This document shows positions 17,672 to 28,500 of a stretch of DNA of 64,000 bases, piece by piece (the stretch's first letter is position 1; each line of letters opens with the position of its first letter). The DNA comes from Mycolicibacterium komossense (GTDB lineage Bacteria; Actinomycetota; Actinomycetes; Mycobacteriales; Mycobacteriaceae). Under the pieces are notes generated by a model. That model saw nothing but the letters and a program-made list of their open reading frames with translations. It was not told where the DNA came from and made no database searches. The stretch is taken from contig NZ_JACKTY010000049.1 of assembly GCF_025822605.1 (NCBI RefSeq), positions 124,001 to 188,000 on the forward strand. Reading direction: 5' to 3'. Both the position numbers and the translations under genes were made by a program.

Positions 17672-19393
17672 ATGGCACAGAAGTCGAAGACGACGGCCGG
17701 CGGACGGCATCGCAAACCATCCCGGGTGCATCACTCATACGGGTGGCTGGGAGCGGGCGCGGTCACGCTGGGTATCGGCGCGGCACTGGCGTCGGGCAGT
17801 GCGGTCGCCGCAGCCGATAGCGGACAGTCGGGCGGTTCGGGCGCCGGTAACTCGACGTCGAGCACCAAACCGGCTGTATCCGCTACCCATTCGCGCGGAC
17901 CAGCACGCACGGTGTCGTCGTCGACGGCCGCGGTGTCTGCCGGTCCGGCCAAGGCGGTGGTTGCCGCGGCACCTTCGTCGTCGTCCGTGCCCTCGTCTGC
18001 AAAGACAACCGCAGCACCTCTGAGTCGTGCCAGTCACGCCGTCCTGGCCAAGCCGAAGCCGACAGCCGGGGCAACGACCACCTCCGACGCAGCAGCAGCC
18101 ACTGACGGTTACGGCGACACGTCCTACCTTCCGGACAACCAGGTCATCGTCCCCGGCGCGGCAGTGAAGTTGGCTTTGCAGCAGATAGCCGATGCGCAAC
18201 AAGTCCTGCAGGCGCAGACCTGGGGTACTGGCAACGTCATCGCCGGGCTGGTTTCGCTTGTGCCCCAGGCTATTCTGGCTCAATCAGCGTTGTCCTTGAC
18301 GACCTGGCAGAACAGTATCGAGGGTGCGCAGACTGCGGTGGCCAACACCGTCAACATTCCGATCGCGCATGAACTGGCCGAACTCTCCCTCATTGGGACT
18401 CTGCTGCTGCCGTCGGTCGCGGGAGTCGCGCTTGACGTGGCCGCTCTCACCACACCGCTGGTCGGGCTTTTCGGTGCGCCCGCTGCCGCAGCGGAGGCGT
18501 CTGCCCTCATCGGCCAGGCCAAGCAGAACGGTCAGGTGTACGCCGTCCGACTGATGCGCACGGTCGAGACCACCCAGCAGATCGTCTATCTCTCCGTCAA
18601 CGGTGGCCCGATGGTGCCTGTCTTGCTCGACTCCGGATCCTCCGGACTCTCCATTTTGGGCAAGTACGTCGGCCAAGAGAACCTCGGCCCCGCTACCGGA
18701 TCAGGTTCGAGCGGTTATGGCGACGACACCATTTCGGTGCGGTACTACTACCACACCTACAACACGACAATCGATTTCGGGGGCGGCGCCGTGACTGCTC
18801 CTGTCAGTGTCATGGTCGTTGACCCGGGTTCGGAAGCGGTGTACGACAACTACGGTCACGCCTCGGCCGGCTTCGTCGGTGTGTTGGGCATCGGAGCGAA
18901 CCCCGGGGGTGGAACGACGCCGAATGCTCTGTTGCCGGGGGAGCTCAAAGACGGAATCATGGTGTACCAGAACATCCTTGGCCCGTTCGGACTAGTTGTC
19001 TTCGGGCCCAACCCACTGCCTTCCCGGGCCTCGGTCGCGGGTGCTTCGATCGGCAATTTCCAGGTCAAGATCAATGACGGGCCGAGCACTCTGGTGCGGG
19101 GCAATATCGATTCTGGTGGTGTCAATGGCAATTTCCCGGCCTCCGTCGCCGGCAGCGCTGCCGACGGGACAGGCCTCAAACCCGGTACGAGGGTCAGCGT
19201 CTACACCGCCGACGGTCTCACCCTGCTGTACACCTACACGATCACCGCTTCAAACAGCCCCACGATCTATGACGACTCGACCGCCGAGGCATCGCGGCCG
19301 AACACCGGCAACATCCCGTTCCAGCAAGGGCCGATCTATCTCGACTACAGCACGCCCGGCGGCCTCGGCACCACGTACTTCGATTTCCTCTGA
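17672..19393 (+). CDS. Secreted PecA-like aspartic protease (PE_PGRS-associated type)
   Basis: A 573-residue protein with a long mycobacterial signal peptide (basic start, hydrophobic 25-45, AAA-D end near 47). A Ser/Ala/Thr-rich low-complexity linker follows (50-145), then a helical region (155-300) and a pepsin/retropepsin-like protease domain. The two aspartic protease motifs are visible: Asp320-Ser-Gly in LLDSGSSGLS and Asp480-Ser-Gly in NIDSGGVNG. The C-terminal domain resembles that of PE_PGRS35/PecA, which in pathogenic mycobacteria cleaves PE-type surface proteins after type VII export. Here it lacks a PE domain and seems to use the Sec or Tat route. It directly follows the PGRS-like gene, which may be its substrate or surface partner (inference). 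The ATG start has GGGGGA nearby. Confidence 0.78.
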   Translation: MAQKSKTTAGGRHRKPSRVHHSYGWLGAGAVTLGIGAALASGSAVAAADSGQSGGSGAGNSTSSTKPAVSATHSRGPARTVSSSTAAVSAGPAKAVVAAAPSSSSVPSSAKTTAAPLSRASHAVLAKPKPTAGATTTSDAAAATDGYGDTSYLPDNQVIVPGAAVKLALQQIADAQQVLQAQTWGTGNVIAGLVSLVPQAILAQSALSLTTWQNSIEGAQTAVANTVNIPIAHELAELSLIGTLLLPSVAGVALDVAALTTPLVGLFGAPAAAAEASALIGQAKQNGQVYAVRLMRTVETTQQIVYLSVNGGPMVPVLLDSGSSGLSILGKYVGQENLGPATGSGSSGYGDDTISVRYYYHTYNTTIDFGGGAVTAPVSVMVVDPGSEAVYDNYGHASAGFVGVLGIGANPGGGTTPNALLPGELKDGIMVYQNILGPFGLVVFGPNPLPSRASVAGASIGNFQVKINDGPSTLVRGNIDSGGVNGNFPASVAGSAADGTGLKPGTRVSVYTADGLTLLYTYTITASNSPTIYDDSTAEASRPNTGNIPFQQGPIYLDYSTPGGLGTTYFDFL

Positions 19394-19568
19394 CCGCGGC
19401 CGGAACTGCGGCCCACGCCGAGTCGAATTCAAGGGGGCAGAACATCGCGCGGCAACGCGCGCATGTCTGTACGGTTGACGTGTTGCCCGGGACCTTGGTA
19501 GCGCTGCACTGATACGGCGGCCTAAGGGGGATGCCAAGATTCTTCACGCTCAGAACAGTTTTGGCGCG

Positions 19569-20300
19569 GTGACCAGCGTTAATGTCGGCCTCGATAAATC
19601 TCTTGCCGTGAGATTCGGCGAGTCGGACTGCGAAACCTCGCCTTGCCGTATCGATCATCATGCGCCCAATCCCGATCCTCAGCTACGTCAGGCGATCGCC
19701 AGCGCGACCCTCGACTTGGCCTCCCGCCGCGGTTACCCCATGGTCAGCGTCGCTGAGATCGCCGCCGCTGTCGGAGTGAGCAAAAGGACATTTCACGGCG
19801 TGTTTGCGCATAAGGACGCGGTCATTGTGTCGATTTTCGAGACCATCGTGTCGGCCGTATGCGACGAAATGAAGCCTCACCCAAATCCGCAGGAAGTCCT
19901 TTTCATGGCAACGACGAAGGTGCTCGGCGACATCGCCGATGGGTGCGGCGTGGTATCGGTTCCGCACCTGACGGCGGCAACCGTGGTGGTCACCAAGAGC
20001 CCGCACCTTCAGCGCCAGATCTCTGCGATGCGCCGGCAACGGATGCCTGCGGCACTGGCTGCTCATCTTGGTGTCGAGGCGGCAGATCCGTGCGTACAGG
20101 GCGCGGTCCGACTGTGGTCAGCGGTTGTCGCCGCCTGCTACCAGACGGACATCGGAGCAGGCGCCGAGGTCAGATCACGCCTGGACACAACCACTCCGCA
20201 CCGGATGAGTCAGCGGTTGGAACACACCTACCGGTTCGTCATCGGAGATGCCGGTGGGTCCGGCGAATCGCCGGAAGAGGTCGTACCGCGGCCGGCTTGA
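19569..20300 (+). CDS. TetR-family transcriptional regulator
   Basis: A 243-residue protein with a TetR-type N-terminal helix-turn-helix (about 58-85: VSVAEIAAAVGVSKRTFHGVF) and a ligand-binding C-terminal half. An extra 35 residues precede the usual start, so the true start may lie downstream of the GTG given. It is 175 bp after the protease gene and is not obviously coupled to a target. The regulated genes and the ligand cannot be read from the sequence. Confidence 0.8.
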   Translation: MTSVNVGLDKSLAVRFGESDCETSPCRIDHHAPNPDPQLRQAIASATLDLASRRGYPMVSVAEIAAAVGVSKRTFHGVFAHKDAVIVSIFETIVSAVCDEMKPHPNPQEVLFMATTKVLGDIADGCGVVSVPHLTAATVVVTKSPHLQRQISAMRRQRMPAALAAHLGVEAADPCVQGAVRLWSAVVAACYQTDIGAGAEVRSRLDTTTPHRMSQRLEHTYRFVIGDAGGSGESPEEVVPRPA

Positions 20301-20516
20301 TCAGCCAGACAAGTGCCGCAGCTCCGCGTCGATGATGCGTCGGGTGCCACGCAAGCGCTCGTCCACCACGATGTCGTCCACCACGATGTCGTCCACCACG
20401 ATGTCGGTCAGCGACATCGGGCCCACCACGAAATGGTGTGCCGCACCGGCCGTCAGGGCCGCGAAGCCGGGGTCTTCGTCTGCTTCGAAGCGTAGTTCCC
20501 AGCCGATTCGATGAAT
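20301..20516 (-). pseudogene. Coding remnant with three in-frame DDIVV repeats
   Basis: On the minus strand an open frame with almost pure G/C third positions runs from an in-frame stop at 20517-20519 to a stop at 20301-20303. It reads GWELRFEADEDPGFAAL, then HHFVVGPMSLTDIVV, two DDIVV units, and ends RRIIDAELRHLSG. No credible start with a ribosome site exists, so it looks like the C-terminal rest of a gene, or a gene with a frameshift near 20510. I do not recognise the family. It lies directly after the cyclopropane synthase gene on the same strand and abuts the TetR stop. Confidence 0.4.
20361..20405. repeat. Three perfect 15-bp tandem repeats
   Basis: The unit gtccaccacgatgtc occurs three times in a row (20361-20375, 20376-20390, 20391-20405). 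On the minus strand it encodes repeated Asp-Ile-Val-Val-Asp in the remnant frame. Confidence 0.95.
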
Positions 20517-20527
20517 TCAATCAACCC

Positions 20528-20546
20528 GTCTGGTCTGAATCCAGAC
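20528..20546 (-). terminator. Short hairpin directly after the cyclopropane synthase stop
   Basis: GTCTGG (20528-20533) pairs with CCAGAC (20541-20546) over a 7-base loop, immediately downstream of the minus-strand stop at 20547. The stem is short and there is no T run, so this is a weak call. Confidence 0.35.
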
Positions 20547-21422
20547 TCACTTCGCCAAGGTGAACTGATTGACGTCGATGTAGCCGACCTTGAAGCCGTG
20601 CGCACAGCCGGTGAGGTAGTGCATGTAGCGGTCGTAGACCTCTTCGGACTGGATCGCGATGGCGTCGTCCTTGTGTGCTTCCAGCGCTGCCGCCCAGGTG
20701 TCCAGGGTTCTGGCGTAGTGCTTCTGCAGTGACTGGGTGCGGGTGAGGTTGAATCCCGCCTGGGTGGCGTGCTCGCCCACCATTTCGATCGTCGGCAGGT
20801 AACCGCCCGGGAAGATCTCGGTCAGGATGAATTTGACGAACCGGGCCACGGAGAAGGTCAGTGGCATGCCTCGCTCGGTCATCTGCGGCAGTGTGAGGGC
20901 GGTGATGGTGTGCAGCAACATCACGCCGTCATCGGGCAGCACCCGGTAGGCCATGGCGAAGAAGTCGTCCCAACGGTCTTTGCCGAAGTGTTCGAACGCG
21001 CCGATCGACACGATGCGGTCGACCGGCTGCTCGAACTCCTCCCAGCCCTTGAGCAGCACTTCCTTCGAACGAGGGGAGTCGGAGGAGGCGAACACCTGCT
21101 CGACGGAGGCGTGCTGGTTTTTGCTGAGGGTCAGGCCGATCACGTCGACGTCGTAGCGTTCGACGGCACGCAGCATGGTCGAGCCCCAGCCGCAGCCGAC
21201 GTCGAGCAGCGTCATACCCGGTTGCAGCCCCAGCTTGCCCAGTGCCAGGTCGACCTTCGCGAGCTGCGCTTCCTCCAACGTCATGTCGTCACGTTCGAAG
21301 TACGCACAGCTGTAGGTCTGTGATGGATCGAGGAAGAGCCGGAAGAAGTCATCGGACAGGTCGTAGTGGGCCTGCACATCGTCGAAATGCGGCTTCAGGG
21401 GCTTGCGGGTCTTCTTATCCAT
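20547..21422 (-). CDS. Mycolic acid cyclopropane synthase family methyltransferase (CmaA/MmaA/PcaA type)
   Basis: SAM-dependent methyltransferase of 291 residues, the family length, which adds a methylene or methyl group to double bonds of meromycolate chains. Seen directly: HYDLSDDFF near the start, TYSCAYFE, the SAM motif LLDVGCGWGS (about 73-82), GLTLSKNQH, the EHFG segment (SIGAFEHFG, where the usual residue before Ala is Glu) and the C-terminal VNQFTLAK. The ATG start is supported by the family-typical N-terminus. It stands alone on the minus strand, divergent from the CPBP gene with 225 bp between them. Which mycolate position it modifies cannot be told. Confidence 0.88.
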   Translation of the reverse strand: MDKKTRKPLKPHFDDVQAHYDLSDDFFRLFLDPSQTYSCAYFERDDMTLEEAQLAKVDLALGKLGLQPGMTLLDVGCGWGSTMLRAVERYDVDVIGLTLSKNQHASVEQVFASSDSPRSKEVLLKGWEEFEQPVDRIVSIGAFEHFGKDRWDDFFAMAYRVLPDDGVMLLHTITALTLPQMTERGMPLTFSVARFVKFILTEIFPGGYLPTIEMVGEHATQAGFNLTRTQSLQKHYARTLDTWAAALEAHKDDAIAIQSEEVYDRYMHYLTGCAHGFKVGYIDVNQFTLAK

Positions 21423-21647
21423 GGTGATGGGCCTTCTGACTCGGCGGCGGCGGCTGCTTCGGCGTCAGGCAATTATGGCGCGGATTACCGAAAGGGTCCC
21501 GGTGATGGGCATCGAGGTTGCCTGGTGACCTGCGGAACGCCGGACTCGGCGTCGGAGCCCGAGCGGACGTTAAAGTGACGTGGGCGCCGTACCGGGCCAT
21601 CGCTTGTCGACGAGATTGACACTTTTAAGGAGATCGTCCTGCGTCGG

Positions 21648-22499
21648 GTGTTGTCCTTTCCGCTGATCTGGATGGTCATCGGCACGGTCTCGGTGTTCCT
21701 GCCCAACGTGATCCTGGCGCGCGTCGGGGCGGAGATGGGCGCGACCGGTGCCATCGTGACCGCACTGCTCGGCGCAGCAGTCGGACTGGTGTTCTACCAG
21801 CTCACGATGAGGTATGTGGCCGTGCGCCCGACCCCCGAGCTCGCCCCGCGCAGGTTCGCCCGCGAGATGCTGTTGGGTCTCGCCGTCGGCTCGGCCTTCA
21901 TCGGCGCTGCGGTCCTCGTCGTCGCCGCCGCCGGTGTGTATCGGGTCGTCTGGGCGCCGCGCGACGCTCTCGCCACCGTCGTGTTTGCGTTGGCGGTCAG
22001 CGCCGGCGCTGCCATCGTCGAGGAACTCACGTTTCGCGGCGTGATCTTCCAGGCCGTCGAGCAGCTGGGCGGTCCGCGGATCGGACGCTGGATCGCCCTC
22101 GTTGTCACCGCCCTGCTCTTCGGCGGAGTCCATCTGCTGAACTCCGGGGCAACACCGTGGAGTTCTGTCGCCGTTGCCATCGAGGCCGGCATCCTCCTGG
22201 GCGCTGCGTTCATGTGGCGCGGCAATCTGTGGTTCGTCATCGGAATCCACTTCGCCTGGAACGTGATCGAAGGACTACTGGGCATCCCCATCTCAGGTCA
22301 CCACATTGCCGGCCTGTTCCTCACCACCGTGCACGGACCCGATGTCCTCACCGGTGGTGACTTCGGACTGGAGGCGTCGGTTGTTCCGGTCGTCGTCAGC
22401 CTCGCGCTCGCGATCCCCATGCTGATCGCCGGCGAGCGCCGACGCGCCCGCCAGGGAGGGCAGCACCAGTTCCCTGAAGCCTCTGACGATTTCAGCTAG
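21648..22499 (+). CDS. CPBP-family intramembrane metalloprotease
   Basis: Membrane protein of about 283 residues with seven or eight hydrophobic segments and the three CPBP (type II CAAX protease, Abi) motifs: EELTFRG, HLLN and HFAWNVIEG. These supply the catalytic glutamates and the metal-binding histidines. Bacterial members cleave membrane peptides or are involved in bacteriocin self-protection; the substrate here is unknown. The start is uncertain: the GTG at 21648 is 15 bases from a good AAGGAG (21627-21632), while a CTG at 21639 lies at ideal spacing and would add MRR. Confidence 0.82.
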   Translation: MLSFPLIWMVIGTVSVFLPNVILARVGAEMGATGAIVTALLGAAVGLVFYQLTMRYVAVRPTPELAPRRFAREMLLGLAVGSAFIGAAVLVVAAAGVYRVVWAPRDALATVVFALAVSAGAAIVEELTFRGVIFQAVEQLGGPRIGRWIALVVTALLFGGVHLLNSGATPWSSVAVAIEAGILLGAAFMWRGNLWFVIGIHFAWNVIEGLLGIPISGHHIAGLFLTTVHGPDVLTGGDFGLEASVVPVVVSLALAIPMLIAGERRRARQGGQHQFPEASDDFS

Positions 22500-22505
22500 C
22501 TCCAC

Positions 22506-22537
22506 GACCAAGACGGTCCTAGACCACGACTTGGTCT
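22506..22537. terminator. Possible bidirectional terminator between converging genes
   Basis: GACCAAG (22506-22512) can pair with CTTGGTC (22530-22536), and AGACCA (22521-22526) with TGGTCT (22532-22537), so two mutually exclusive hairpins exist between two converging stops. Confidence 0.4.
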
Positions 22538-22553
22538 GGGCGCTCGGTGTCTC

Positions 22554-25500
22554 CTACCCCACCGCCACCGGTGTCAGCGCCTCCATCAGATGCCCGGCCA
22601 GGGTGCGCACCGTGTTATAGGTGACGATGGTCTTGGGCGTGACGCGCACACCCGTCTGGGTCTCGATGTGGGTGCGCAGTTCCAGGTTGCCGAGCGAGTC
22701 CAGCCCGTGCTCGGCGAACGGCCGGTCGGGGTCGACCGGGCGACGCAGGATCAGGCTGACCTGGTCGCTGACCAACCGGCGCAAGCGGTTCGGCCATTCC
22801 TCGGGCGAGAGGGTGCGAAGCTCCGCGAGTACGGCGGCGCCGTGAGAGTCGGTGCCGGCGTCGGCGGTGGCGAACGCTTCGGCGAAGGGGCTGCGGGCGG
22901 CCAGGGAGGCGAGCCACGGCGCCCCCGCCAACGGCAGGTAGCCGGTGAAGCCCCGGTCGTAACGCAGCAACGCGCGGAACGCGTGGGCACCGTCAGCCGG
23001 ACTGATCATCGTGGTGTCACCGCGCTGCGCAAGTCCCGCGCCCTTGCCGATCTGATCCCATGCGCCCCAGGCGATTGCGGTCGCAGGCAGGCCCTGGCTG
23101 CGACGCCAGGCGGTGAACGCGTCCAGCCAGCTGTTGGCTGCCGCGTACGCGCCCTGGCCGGGTGAACCCAGGAGCGCTGCCGCCGAGGAGAAGCTGCAGA
23201 ACCAGTCCAGTGGCTGCCCGGCGGCCGCCTGGTGCAGATACCAGGCGCCGTACACCTTGGGTGACCAGTCGCGGTCGATCAACTCGTCGGTGATGTTCGC
23301 GACCGTCGCGTCGTCGACGACCGCGGCCGCATGCAGCACACCGTGCAGCGGTAGCCCGGTGGCCGTGGCCGCAGTCACCAGCCGGGCCGCGGTGGCGGGG
23401 TCGGCGATGTTGCCGCACTCGACGACGATGTCGGCACCTTTGGCCTTGAGTTGGTCGATCGTCTTCTGCGCCTGAGGGTTCGGCTGTGATCGTGAGGTCA
23501 AGATGATCCGTCCGCAACCGGCCGAGGCCATCGCCGCCGACAGGAACAATCCGAGGCCGCCGACACCGCCGGTGACGATGTACGAGCCGTCTTTGCGGAA
23601 CACCTTGGCGCGAGTCGGTGGCACAGCCACCCCGCTCTGGCTGCCCGCCGGGATGCTCAGCACCAGCTTGCCGGTGTGCTGGGCGGCGCTCATCTCACGA
23701 ATCGCGTTGCCCGCCTGGGCAAGTGGCCGCGCGGAGTACTCAGGTGCGGGCAGGGTGCCGTCGCCGACCAGGCCGTACACCGTGCGCAGCAGATCGCCGA
23801 TCTGGCGGGGTGCGGCATTGCTCATCAGCAGCAGGTCTGCGTAGTAGAAGACCAGGTTGCGGCGGAAGGGATATAGATCGACACGGGTGTGCTCGTACAC
23901 ATCGCGCTTGCCGATCTCCACGAAGCGACCGCCGAACGCGAGCAGTTCCAGCCCGGCCCGTTGCGCCGCGCCGGTCAGCGAGTTGAGTACCACGTCGACG
24001 CCGTAGCCGTTGGTGTCACGGCGGATCTCTTCGGCGAAATCAGTTGTCCGCGAATCGTATACGTGCTCGATACCCATCGTGTACAGAAGTTCGCGTTTGG
24101 CCGGGTTGCCTGCCGTGGCGAAGATCTCCGCGCCGGCGTGCCGGGCGATCGCGATCGCCGCCTGCCCGACGCCGCCGGTCGCGGAATGAATCAGCACCCG
24201 GTCACCGGCCTGGATACGGGCCATATCGTGCAGGCCGCACCATGCGGTGGCGTAGGCCGTCGAGATCGCCGCTGCGACCTCGGTGGTCATTCCGTCAGGC
24301 AGTGTCGCGGCCAGGCGCGCGTCGCAGGTGACGAACGTGCCCCAGGCGACGGCGTCGGCGATGGCACCGACGCGGTCGCCCACTTTGTGGTCGGTCACCC
24401 CAGGTCCGACCGCGGTCACCGTTCCCGCGAAATCGACGCCCAGGCCTGGCCGTTCGCCGTCCGCGGTGAAGTATCGGCCGAACGCGAGCAGTACGTCGGC
24501 GAAGTTGATACTCGACGCGCTGACCGCCACCTCGATCTGCCCGGGTCCGGGCGCCGGGCGGTCGGCAGTCACGAACTCGAGGCTGTCCAGGTCACCCGGG
24601 GTGCGAATGTCCAGGCGCATGCCGTCGCGGGTGGTGTCGACCACGGCGGTGCGGCGCTCACCGGGCTTGAGCGGGCTCTGCTGCAGCCGCGCAGCGAACC
24701 AGGATCCGTTGCGCCATGCCGTCTCGTCCTCGGTTGAGCCGCTGAGCAGCTGGTCGGCCACCACGTCCGCCGCGGTGAGTCCGTCGACGTCGATCTGGGT
24801 CGGCCGCAGCTCCGGGTGCTCGGCGCCGATGACCCGCAGCAGGCCACGCACGCCGCCCTGATCGAGGTTGATCGGGTCTTTCGCGCTCACGGCCAGCGCG
24901 CCGCGGGTGACGACATACAACCGCGGCGGCTCACCGTCGGTGTTCAGCAGTTCCTGCGTGACGTGCACGAGTCGCTCGACCAGCTCGCGCCCCCGGGACA
25001 GCGACGCCTCGGTCGGCTCGGCGTCGGCGGGCGCGGTCAGGACCACGACGCCCTCGCACGGGACGCCTGGTGTCAGAGTGGTTCGACACTCGCCGCCGCG
25101 GCTCGTCAGGGCCGCCGAGAGCTGTGTTCCGAAGTCGCCTTCGCCGGTCGCGAGTAGCAGCCAGGTGCCTGCGGTGGCGTCGGGGGCCGGTTCGGGGCGC
25201 GGCCGTTCCTCCCACTCGACTGTGAGCAGGCGCTCGGACAGGACACGGTCGCGCTCACTGGCCTTCGAGCTTCGGCTGCCCATCCGCAGGCCTTCGACCT
25301 GCGCGACGACCGCGCCGTGCGCGTCCACGATGTCCAGATCGGCGACGATCGCGGTGCCGTCCGACGACACGATCCGGGCCAGGCAGTACTTCGCGTCGCG
25401 GCCGGCGCCGAAGCGGCGCAGCCGCGTCACGCTCAGTGGCAGCAGCAACCCACCGTCGGGGCGACCGGCTGCCCGCAGCCCCGCGGCCACCGACTGGAAG

Positions 25501-28500
25501 CATGCGTCGAGCAGCGCCGGATGGATGCCGTAGCCGGCCTGCTGGGAACGTAGTTCGCTGGACAGACCGACCTCGGCGAACAGAGTCGAGTCGACGCCGT
25601 CGGCCGAATGCACGGCGACGAGGGCGGTGAACGCCGGGCCGAACTGGATCCTGCGGGTGGCGAACCACTGCCGGATCTCCTCGCCGGACATCCGGTTCGG
25701 ATGCGCAGCGAGCAGGCCGGCGATGTCGTGGCCGGCCGGGCGGGCGGTGTCCCCGGCGGCGCGCAGGATCGCGACGGCCTGGCGGATCCGCTCGCCGTCC
25801 TGGTCGGTCTCGACCTCGAACTCCGCGGCGCCGGTCCCCACGGCCGTCGCCACAGCGGTGACCTCGGTGGACTCGTCGAGCAGCATCAGCTGTTCGAACT
25901 GGATGTCACCCACCTCATGGTGGTCGCCGAACATCGTCTGGGCGGCGGCCAGCGCCATCTCGCAGTACGCGGCGCCGGGGTAGGCGGCGACATTGTTGAC
26001 CTTGTGATCGATCAGCCACGGCAGCTTGCCGGTGCCCACATCGGCCTGCCAGGCATGCCTTTCCGGTACCTCCGGCAGCCGGACGTGTTCGCCGAGCAGC
26101 GGGTGCACGGCCACGGTGGTCGCGCCCTGCTGCGCGGAAGTGCTCTCACCGGAGCCGATCAGCAGCGGGTGGTCGTGGGTCCACGTGGGCAGCGGCGCGT
26201 CGATCAGCCGGCCCTGCGGGTACAGCGTCGAAAAGTCCACGGCGGCACCCGCGCCGAAGAGGTCGGCGATGAAATCACCCAGGCCGTGCGGCTGCTCCTG
26301 CTCGCGCCGCATGGCCGGGATGGCCGCCACCGCGATGTCGGCGACCTTCGCGGTCTGCTCGACGCCCCGCATCAGCAGCGGGTGCGGGGACAGCTCACCG
26401 AACACCCGGAAGCCGTCGTCGAGCGCGGCCTGAACCGCCGTCGCGAACTGGACCGGGCGGCGCAGGTTGTCGACCCAGTACTGCGCGTCGCACCGGGGCG
26501 TCGCGCGCGGGTCGTCGAGCGTGGCCGAATAGAACGGCACGGTCGGGGCGGCCGGGGTGAGATCGGACAGGACCTCGGCGAGTTCCGCCAGGATCGGATC
26601 GACCTGCGGGGAGTGTGAGGCGACGTCGACGGCCACCTCGCGCGCCATGATTTCGCGACGTTCCCAGCCGGCGATCAGGTCGCGGACCGTCTGCGGTGCA
26701 CCGCCGATCACGGTGGATTGCGGCGAGGCGATCACCGAGACCACCACGTCGGTGATGTCGGCGGCGGCCAGCTCGTCGCGCACCTGGGCCACCGGGAGTT
26801 CCACCGAACCCATCGCACCGCCACCGGCCAGCCGAGCGCACAGCAGCGAGCGGCGGCAGATGACCTTGACGCCATCTTCGAGCGAGAGCACCCCGGCGAC
26901 CACCGCGGCCGCGACCTCGCCGAGGGAGTGACCGATAACCGCACCGGGGCGTACCCCGTAGGACATCGCGGTCGACGCCAGCGCGACCTGCATCGCGAAG
27001 ATCACCGGCTGGACCCGCTCGATGCCGACGACCGTGGTGGGTGCGGTCATCGCCTCGGTGATGGAGAAGCCGGACTCCTGGGAAATCAGCGGTTCGAGCT
27101 CGGCGATCGTCTGGGCGAAGACCGGTTCGGTCTTGAGCAGCGCGACGCCCATCGCCGCCCACTGCGACCCCTGCCCGGAGAACACCCACACCGGGCCGAG
27201 ATCGTCGTGCCCCGCCGCGGGCGGGTACTGCGTGTCGCCGTCAGCGATCGCGCGCAGGCCGGCGAGCAGCTCGGCGGTGGTGTCGGCCAGCACTGTCGTG
27301 CGCACGGTCCGGTGGCCGCGCCGGCAGGCCAGGGTGTAGGCCAGATCGGCTGTCGGCAGGGCATCGGGATGGCCCGCCACCCAGTCGGCGAGCCGGCGGG
27401 CGGTGTCGCGCAGCGCGTCGGCCGACGTGGCTGACAGCGGGAACATCTGTGCCCCGGCCGGCTGCGGCGTCGCCGCGAAGACATCGCTTCCGGCCTGCTC
27501 GAGCACTGCGTGGACGTTGGTCCCCGACATGCCGAACGAGGAAACGCCCATCCGTCGGGGTCCGCCGTCGACCGGCCAGTCGAGCACCTGCTGCGGCACG
27601 AACAACTTGGTGTCGACCTGGGCCAGCTCGTCGGGCAGGGCGGTGAAGTGCAGCGTCGCCGGCACTTTCGCGTCGCGCAGCGACATGATCGCCTTGATCA
27701 GCCCGACCGCACCGGCCGCGGACTCGGCATGCCCGACATTGCTCTTGACCGAGCCCACCGCGCACGGCCCGGTTGTGCCGTACACCTGGGCCAGGCCGGT
27801 GAACTCCAGCGGGTCACCGACCGGGGTGCCGGTGCCGTGGGCCTCGACCACGCCGACCGACTGTGCGTCGACCCCGGCCGCCGCGAGTGCGGCCCGGTAC
27901 ACCGCAACCTGAGATTCCCGCGAGGGCGTGGTGATCGTTTCCGAGCGGCCGTCCTGATTGGCCGCCGTTCCGCGGATGACGGCGAGAATGCGATCCCCGT
28001 CGCGCTCGGCGTCGGCCAGGCGCTTGAGGAGCAGCACCCCGCAGCCTTCGGAGCGCACGAAGCCGTCGGCGGCGGTGTCGAACGGGCGGCAGCGTCCATT
28101 CGGCGACAACATGCCCTGTGCGGAGGCTGACGCCGTCACCGACGGGGTCAGCATCACCATCGCGGCCCCGGCCAGCGCCAGGTCGCTCTCGCCGTCGTCG
28201 AGGCTGCGGCACGCCAGGTGCACGGTGAGCAGTCCGGTGGAACAGGCGGTGTCGACGGTCAGTGACGGTCCCTTGACACCGAGCGTGTAGGAGATGCGCC
28301 CCGACGCCATGCTGAACGGAGTGCCGGTGAAGCTGTACGCCTGATCCAGGGCGCCCGCGTCGCGGGTCAGCACCGTGTAGTCGTCGTGCGACAACCCGAC
28401 GAAGACACCGGTCGCCGAACCCGCCAGCGACGTGGGCGCGATACCGGCGTGCTCGACGGCTTCCCACGCGGTTTCCAGCAGCAGTCGGTGCTGGGGGTCG

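Noticed and set aside
20361..20405. Three short direct repeats as a CRISPR array
   Set aside because: The units are only 15 bp, abut each other without spacers and encode in-frame residues; no cas gene is nearby.
22590..26618. Several open frames of 190-340 codons opposite the Mas-like PKS
   Set aside because: They are antisense shadows of a high-GC gene: no ribosome sites, no motifs and biased Arg/Gly/Ala composition.
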